Assembly: GCA_945860265.1 (NCBI GenBank)
Contig: CAMAQF010000023.1
Location: 1-48,548, forward strand
Origin: Emticicia agri
GTDB taxonomy: Bacteria > Bacteroidota > Bacteroidia > Cytophagales > Spirosomataceae
DNA: 48,548 bases
Direction: 5' to 3'
Below, piece by piece: positions 43,969-48,548 of this stretch. The position numbers were made by a program, and so were the translations under genes. Below the pieces are notes generated by a model, which saw only the letters and a list, made by a program, of their open reading frames with translations, did no database searches and was not told where the DNA came from. The first letter of the stretch is position 1; every line of letters begins with the position of its first letter.

Positions 43969-45684
43969 ATGTCCGAAAAACGTTGGTCGTATAAACCTAC
44001 TCCAAGCACCGAATCGGTTATCGAACTTTCGCAAGCCATCCATGTCGATAAAGCACTTGCCGCTATGCTCCTTCAACGAGGTGTCACGGCTTTTGACGAT
44101 GCCCGAGATTTTTTTCGTCCGCAGCTAAGCCATTTGCACGACCCATTTCTGATGCTAGATATGGAAGTAGCCGTTAGGAGACTTAGAGAAGCTATCGAAA
44201 ATGGCGAAAAAATAATGGTTTACGGTGATTATGATGTTGATGGCACAACGGCAGTAGCTCTCGTATATGGTTTTCTATCAACCTTTTATCCTAATTTAGA
44301 ACATTATAATCCCGACCGCTACGAAGAAGGATATGGGGTTTCAGTACAAGGCATTGAATGGGCTGCCGAGCAGGGTGTTTCACTCGTTATTTGTTTGGAT
44401 TGTGGTATCAAAGCCCAAGATAAAGTGACTTTGGCTAAAGAAAGATTTAACATTGATTTTATCATCTGCGACCACCACGAACCTGATGAAACCTTACCTA
44501 ATGCAGTGGCTGTGCTCGACCCAAAACGTAAAGATTGTCCGTATCCATACAAAGAATTGACAGGAAATGGGGTTGGTTTCAAACTGCTTCAGGCTTTCTG
44601 CATGCGTTCTGAAATGCCAATTGAAAATTTGTATGAATTTTTGGATTTATGTGTAGTTAGCATCGGCTCTGATATTGTACCGATTACAGGCGAAAATCGA
44701 GTTTTGGCTTATTATGGTTTGAAAAAACTCAATGAAAATCCACGAATCGGATTAAAGGCTTTGAAAGATGTAGCGGGTTTTAAGACCCCAATGACTGTAG
44801 AAAACGTGGTTTTTGTATTAGGCCCAAGAATCAATGCAGCAGGTAGGATAAAACACGCCAAAGCAGCCGTACAGCTTTTATTATCAAATGATTATGATGA
44901 GGCGTTGGCATTTGCAGGCGAAATACAAAAACATAATTCTGAGCGAAAATCCTTCGACTCTCGCATTACAGAAGAAGCACTTGCGATGATTGAGGGTGAC
45001 GAATGGCTACTCAATACTGCCAAAAGTACGGTGCTTTATCGAGAAGATTGGCACAAAGGAGTTATCGGAATTGTGGCGAGTCGTTGTATCGAAAAATATT
45101 ATCGTCCGACAATTATTCTCACAAAATCGCATGAAAAAGCAGCAGGTTCGGCTCGTTCGGTAGCAGGTTTCAACCTTTACGGAGCAATCGAAGAATGTGC
45201 TGATTTGCTGGAACAATTTGGTGGACATACACATGCCGCAGGGATGACCATGCCTATCGAAAATATTGATGCCTTTCGCTTAGAATTTGATAGAGTTGTA
45301 AGCAAATATATCACGCCCGAACAATTAACGCCCGTCGTAACCGTTGATTTAAAGATAAAATTGGCTGAAATTAATCAAAAATTTTATCGAATTATGAACC
45401 AAATGGCACCTTTTGGGCCACAAAATATGCAGCCTGTTTTAGTAACAGAAAACCTAACACTTAAATACGCCCTAAGAGTAATGAAAGAAAAACACTTGAA
45501 ATTGGAGCTTTTTGAAGAAGAAACAGGGGCAATTTTGTCCGCCATCGGTTTTGGAATGGTAGAGGAGCATTTTGAGCGATTGAGTACCAATAAATATTTT
45601 AGCCTTGCATATCAAGTCGATGAAAATACTTTTAATAATAAGACATCTTTGCAATTGATGATAAAGGATATTAAGTATAGTTAA
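43969..45684 (+). CDS. recJ: Single-stranded-DNA-specific exonuclease RecJ
   Basis: 571 aa, normal for RecJ. DHH-family motifs: GDYDVDGT at 86-93, LDCG near 144, DHH at 168-170, then the DHHA1 motif GGHTHAAGM in the second half, and a C-terminal OB-like domain. It degrades ssDNA 5' to 3' in recombination and mismatch repair with Mn2+/Mg2+. Starts with an ATG; it has its own gap upstream after the terminator. Confidence 0.96.
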   Translation: MSEKRWSYKPTPSTESVIELSQAIHVDKALAAMLLQRGVTAFDDARDFFRPQLSHLHDPFLMLDMEVAVRRLREAIENGEKIMVYGDYDVDGTTAVALVYGFLSTFYPNLEHYNPDRYEEGYGVSVQGIEWAAEQGVSLVICLDCGIKAQDKVTLAKERFNIDFIICDHHEPDETLPNAVAVLDPKRKDCPYPYKELTGNGVGFKLLQAFCMRSEMPIENLYEFLDLCVVSIGSDIVPITGENRVLAYYGLKKLNENPRIGLKALKDVAGFKTPMTVENVVFVLGPRINAAGRIKHAKAAVQLLLSNDYDEALAFAGEIQKHNSERKSFDSRITEEALAMIEGDEWLLNTAKSTVLYREDWHKGVIGIVASRCIEKYYRPTIILTKSHEKAAGSARSVAGFNLYGAIEECADLLEQFGGHTHAAGMTMPIENIDAFRLEFDRVVSKYITPEQLTPVVTVDLKIKLAEINQKFYRIMNQMAPFGPQNMQPVLVTENLTLKYALRVMKEKHLKLELFEEETGAILSAIGFGMVEEHFERLSTNKYFSLAYQVDENTFNNKTSLQLMIKDIKYS

Positions 45685-45718
45685 GAAATATTAACGCTGA
45701 CTTTTGTTGATTAAAACA

Positions 45719-45726
45719 TAATTTTG
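45719..45726 (+). promoter_or_regulatory. Promoter -7 box (TAATTTTG) upstream of lptB
   Basis: Exact TAnnTTTG match, 168 bases before the lptB ATG. The -33 element is not well placed. If used, the repeat cluster at 45734-45884 would be in the mRNA leader. Confidence 0.4.
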
Positions 45727-45733
45727 TTGTAAG

Positions 45734-45884
45734 ACAGGTTTGCAACCTGTAAAATCTGAGATTAAGAAAACGAGAGGTTGATCAAAATCTGAGAATAAGA
45801 AAACGAGAGGTTGAATCAAATCTGAGAATAAGAAACGACAGGTTGAAAACCTGTTCTACTAAAAATAACAGGTTGAAAACCTGT
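45734..45884 (+). repeat. Palindromic and tandem repeat cluster in the lptB leader
   Basis: Three ACAGGTT-N3-AACCTGT palindromes (45734-45750, 45838-45854, 45868-45884), the last two in 30-bp direct repeats, flank tandem copies of a 33/34-bp unit (45751-45783, 45784-45817, partial from 45818). Unit core: ATCTGAGAwTAAGAAAACGA. The upstream reading frame of lptB through this region is not real coding sequence. Confidence 0.85.
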
Positions 45885-45893
45885 TCTACAAAT

Positions 45894-46631
45894 ATGATTT
45901 TAAGAACAGAAAATTTAATAAAAAAATACGGACAGCGATTGGTCAATAATAACGTAAGCTACCAAGTAGGGCAGGGCGAAATTGTTGGACTTCTCGGCCC
46001 AAATGGTGCGGGCAAAACTACATCTTTTTATATGGCTACTGGCCTTGTAAAACCAAACAGTGGCAAAGTTTGGCTTGACGATTTGGATATTACTTCGTTG
46101 CCTATGTATAAACGTGCAAAACTGGGCGTAGGATATTTGGCACAAGAAGCCTCAATCTTTAGGGATTTGACGGTAGAAGAAAATATTTTGGGAGTTTTGG
46201 AATTGGCAAAACCAAACATGACAAAAGCCGAACGCAAAGAAAAAACTGAATCGCTCCTCGAAGAGTTTAGCTTGACCCACGTTCGTAAAAATAAAGGAAT
46301 TGTGTGTTCGGGTGGTGAACGCCGCCGAACTGAAATCGCTCGTGCATTATCGGTTGACCCCAAATTTATTTTGCTCGATGAACCCTTTGCAGGCGTTGAT
46401 CCAATTGCGGTTGAAGAGATTCAAGGAATTGTGTCCAAACTAAAAGAAAGAAATATCGGAATTTTGATAACTGACCATAACGTAAATGAAACACTTTCAA
46501 TAACCGACCGAGCCTATTTGCTTTTTGAAGGAAAAATCCTCCGACAAGGAACAGCCGAAGAATTGGCAAGTGATGAATTGGTAAGAAAAGTATATCTTGG
46601 ACAGCATTTTGAGTTGAAACGTAAGGTTTAA
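45894..46631 (+). CDS. lptB: LPS export ABC transporter ATPase
   Basis: 245 aa. Walker [10 protein letters not shown] at 35-43, Q-loop AQEAS, signature CSGGE at 138-142 (Cys where most have Leu), Walker B FILLDEP at 158-164 with E163, and H195 in LITDHN. Strong LptB-type wording ([15 protein letters not shown]). It powers LPS extraction by LptFG in the inner membrane; those genes are not adjacent. The frame extends upstream to 45843 through the repeat cluster, so the ATG at 45894 is chosen. Confidence 0.94.
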   Translation: MILRTENLIKKYGQRLVNNNVSYQVGQGEIVGLLGPNGAGKTTSFYMATGLVKPNSGKVWLDDLDITSLPMYKRAKLGVGYLAQEASIFRDLTVEENILGVLELAKPNMTKAERKEKTESLLEEFSLTHVRKNKGIVCSGGERRRTEIARALSVDPKFILLDEPFAGVDPIAVEEIQGIVSKLKERNIGILITDHNVNETLSITDRAYLLFEGKILRQGTAEELASDELVRKVYLGQHFELKRKV

Positions 46632-46647
46632 TAGATACGCTACTAAC

Positions 46648-46686
46648 AAAAATCGGTTTAAGATTCATAACCTTAAACCGATTTTT
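46648..46686. terminator. Bidirectional terminator of lptB and the Spy-like gene
   Basis: Perfect 15-bp arms AAAAATCGGTTTAAG / CTTAAACCGATTTTT with a 9-nt loop; A/T ends serve both convergent genes. Confidence 0.92.
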
Positions 46687-46688
46687 AT

Positions 46689-47081
46689 TTATCTTGGTCT
46701 TGGTGGTCGTCCACCACTAGGAGGAGGTGGTGGCCCTGGACGTTCGGCTTCCAACTTTAAAAATTGTGCATATTGAGCTGGACTAAGAATGCTTTTCATA
46801 GATTTTTGAAACTCCTTTTTATTAGCATCCAATGCAGCTCTTTTATCTTTTTCTTCTACTTTACTAGCAAAAACTGCATCCATTTTCTTGATATTATTCA
46901 AAAAAGCAGCATTCACTTTTTTTGAAGTAACCGCATTTAGGTTCAATTCTTTAGTCATTCTTTTAGTAAAATGATCTGCATTTAGCATTGGTGGGCGTTC
47001 ACCTCTTGGGCCTGCTTGAGGTTGTGCAAATGCTTGAAAGCCGATTAAGGCAAATAATAAAATGATAATTCGTTGTTGCAT
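46689..47081 (-). CDS. Periplasmic Spy/CpxP-like protein
   Basis: 130 aa with signal peptide MQQRIIILLFALIGFQAFAQ. The mature part is helical with the LTxxQ-like pattern in the region SKKVNAAFLNNIKKMDAVFA and ILSPAQYAQFLKLE, where SPAQYAQF fits the repeat used by Spy/CpxP chaperones. The C-terminus is Pro/Gly/Arg-rich (PPPPPSGGRPPRPR). Such proteins are small periplasmic stress chaperones or metal sensors; the role here is inferred from pattern only. Confidence 0.75.
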   Translation of the reverse strand: MQQRIIILLFALIGFQAFAQPQAGPRGERPPMLNADHFTKRMTKELNLNAVTSKKVNAAFLNNIKKMDAVFASKVEEKDKRAALDANKKEFQKSMKSILSPAQYAQFLKLEAERPGPPPPPSGGRPPRPR

Positions 47082-47283
47082 AGTTTTCCGTTTTCGATGA
47101 AGGCTTTATCTTTATATAAACCTAATTCAAAACAGATTATGATATTCTTTTATTATCCAATGTTTTAAATTAAATTGAGATTGTATAAATAAGCCAAATA
47201 AAAATAATAGAAAATCACCAACAAAAATCCTTTTTTCTTTTCTAATTTGCATAAATATTCTCATTCAAATTTTACCTTAGACC

Positions 47284-48548
47284 ATGAAATTAATTTCCAC
47301 CAAACTACTGATTTTTGTAATTATTCTAGTATTTTATTCAAATTCATTTGCCCAAAACATCGCCGAAACTTTTGTGTATGGCGATGCCCTGCCTGATGCT
47401 CCCGAACTTGCTCCTCGTGGCGAATACAAAATTGGCGTTCGGACGCTTGGTTTTGTGAATAAAAACCAAGTTGATGTCCTAAAATCTAAAGGGGGCATTG
47501 ACCCAACCTACGACCGACCACTCAAAGTGGAGGTCTGGTATCCGGCCAATGTGGCAGCCAATATAAATGATTTAGTAATTTACGACCAAGTGATGGGTTC
47601 TTCAAGTGACCCCAAACGCCCACTGATTCCATTTACATTCTTAGGCCGTTCTGTGCGTGATGTTGCTCCCAAAACCACCGATGGAGCGTTTCCGCTCGTT
47701 ATAGTTTCACACGGATATTTAGGTTCAAGACTTTTATTGACTTATTTGACTGAAAACCTAGCCTCAAAAGGATATATCGTAGTGGCTATTGACCATACAG
47801 AATCGACTTTTCGTGATGCTGCTGGTTTTCAAAGCACCTTGCTCAATCGCTCGAAAGATGATATTTTTATCATGAATCAGATTGCAAATTTAGGAAAGGA
47901 TAATAGCAGTTTTTTATCAGGAATTGTTGACGACCAAAATATCGGACTCATCGGCTATTCGATGGGTGGATATGGCGTTTTGAATGTGGCAGGTGCTGGT
48001 TATAGCGACCAAATCATTAAAACTTTTGGAACTTTGAGTGGTGGTAGTAAAGCTATTCAAGTACGTACTGGCAATAATGCTGAATACAAAGCAAGTATCG
48101 ACCCTCGTATGAAAGCAGTCGTAGCTTTTGCTCCGTGGGGAATGGAACGTGGAGCTTGGGATACCGAAACTTTGAAAGGCTTAAAGGTTCCGACATTTTT
48201 TGTGGCTGGAAGCCAAGACGATGTTTCGGGCTATGAGAAAGGAATCAAAGCGATTTATAATGGTGCTGTAAATGCCAATCGTTATATGCTCACTTATATG
48301 AACGCTCGCCATAATGTTGCACCAAATCCTCCACCTGCTGAGTCAATGAAACCAGGTTTACATTTTGATGAATATTACCGCTACGCCGAACCCGCTTGGA
48401 ACGAACGCCGCATCAATAATATTAATCAGCATTTCGTAACTGCTTTTTTGGGTATTCATCTCAAGAAAAAAGATTACATTAAATACTTAGATGTAAACCA
48501 AAACTCAAACGATAAACCCTGGACAGGTTTCAAGCCTCGTGCTTCGGT
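47284..48548 (+). CDS. Secreted alpha/beta hydrolase (cut by right edge)
   Basis: Open from ATG 47284 to the window edge (421 codons, no stop seen). Signal peptide KLISTKLLIFVIILVFYSN ending SFA-Q. Then an alpha/beta hydrolase: VEVWYPAN, PLVIVSHGYLG (oxyanion region), GYSMGG nucleophile elbow (Ser catalytic), VPTFFVAGSQDDVSG (Asp region) and an HNV near the end for His. It resembles the dienelactone-hydrolase/platelet-activating-factor-acetylhydrolase-like group. The substrate is unknown; the last part of the gene is outside the window. Confidence 0.85.
   Translation, partial: MKLISTKLLIFVIILVFYSNSFAQNIAETFVYGDALPDAPELAPRGEYKIGVRTLGFVNKNQVDVLKSKGGIDPTYDRPLKVEVWYPANVAANINDLVIYDQVMGSSSDPKRPLIPFTFLGRSVRDVAPKTTDGAFPLVIVSHGYLGSRLLLTYLTENLASKGYIVVAIDHTESTFRDAAGFQSTLLNRSKDDIFIMNQIANLGKDNSSFLSGIVDDQNIGLIGYSMGGYGVLNVAGAGYSDQIIKTFGTLSGGSKAIQVRTGNNAEYKASIDPRMKAVVAFAPWGMERGAWDTETLKGLKVPTFFVAGSQDDVSGYEKGIKAIYNGAVNANRYMLTYMNARHNVAPNPPPAESMKPGLHFDEYYRYAEPAWNERRINNINQHFVTAFLGIHLKKKDYIKYLDVNQNSNDKPWTGFKPRAS

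Noticed and set aside
45843..45893. 17-residue N-terminal extension of LptB
   Set aside because: It is translated palindromic repeat sequence; the ATG at 45894 gives the normal N-terminus.

Overview
The window is AT-rich chromosomal DNA from a member of the Bacteroidota, most likely the order Cytophagales. Several things in the sequence point there: a MurF-alanine racemase fusion, a DUF3822 gene next to coaD, an OstA-type LptD divergent from a periplasmic amidase and an MCE protein, many SPI/SPII-signal proteins with a 'head GIN' domain or a Tat Gfo/Idh/MocA enzyme, promoter boxes of the Bacteroidota type (TAnnTTTG), no visible Shine-Dalgarno sites and frequent TTG starts. Genus cannot be fixed from the sequence alone. 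Gene density is normal and no phage, insertion sequence, CRISPR array, rRNA or tRNA was seen.

Layout. 0-4 kb: edge of a lipoprotein gene, an M1 metallopeptidase, a NodB deacetylase and a family 2 glycosyltransferase. 4-10.3 kb: a large BNR/VPS10-like secreted protein, CorA and a RecD-like helicase, all on the minus strand. 10.4-15.8 kb: a Nudix hydrolase, DUF3822, coaD, a small lipoprotein, murF-alr and a 34-residue Lys/Glu-rich protein not called by size-limited gene finders. 15.8-16.95 kb: an eroded tract holding two pseudogenes and degenerate repeats. 16.95-19.3 kb: a minus-strand set of a Crp/Fnr regulator, DUF2141, an ABA4-like (DUF4281) membrane protein and an uncharacterised polytopic membrane protein. 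19.4-24.3 kb: SUMF1-like protein, GDPD/PI-PLC-like protein, an orphan ORF remnant, PfkB-type sugar kinase, XerD and AroQ.

24.7-31.1 kb is an RND efflux operon (adaptor, inner-membrane pump, TolC). A 62-aa gene and a broken DUF6169 gene sit between pump and outer-membrane channel. 31.2-35.9 kb: a Tat-exported Gfo/Idh/MocA oxidoreductase, a double thioredoxin-fold protein, a ROK kinase and a DUF2807 lipoprotein. 36-46.7 kb is housekeeping and envelope biogenesis: valS, lptD, N-acetylmuramoyl-L-alanine amidase, an MCE/MlaD protein, recJ and lptB. 46.7-48.5 kb: a Spy-like periplasmic protein and an alpha/beta hydrolase cut by the right edge.

The cell-envelope theme is strong: peptidoglycan precursor synthesis (murF-alr), peptidoglycan cleavage (amidase), LPS export (lptB, lptD), lipid transport (MCE) and drug efflux (RND). 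The most notable non-textbook signals are the regulator-DUF2141-ABA4-like-membrane protein set, the 62-aa/DUF6169 pair with its frameshift, a secreted-protein pseudogene that keeps promoter and terminator but has two amber codons, a heptanucleotide tandem repeat inside valS that resembles intergenic repeats, and a repeat cluster in the lptB leader.
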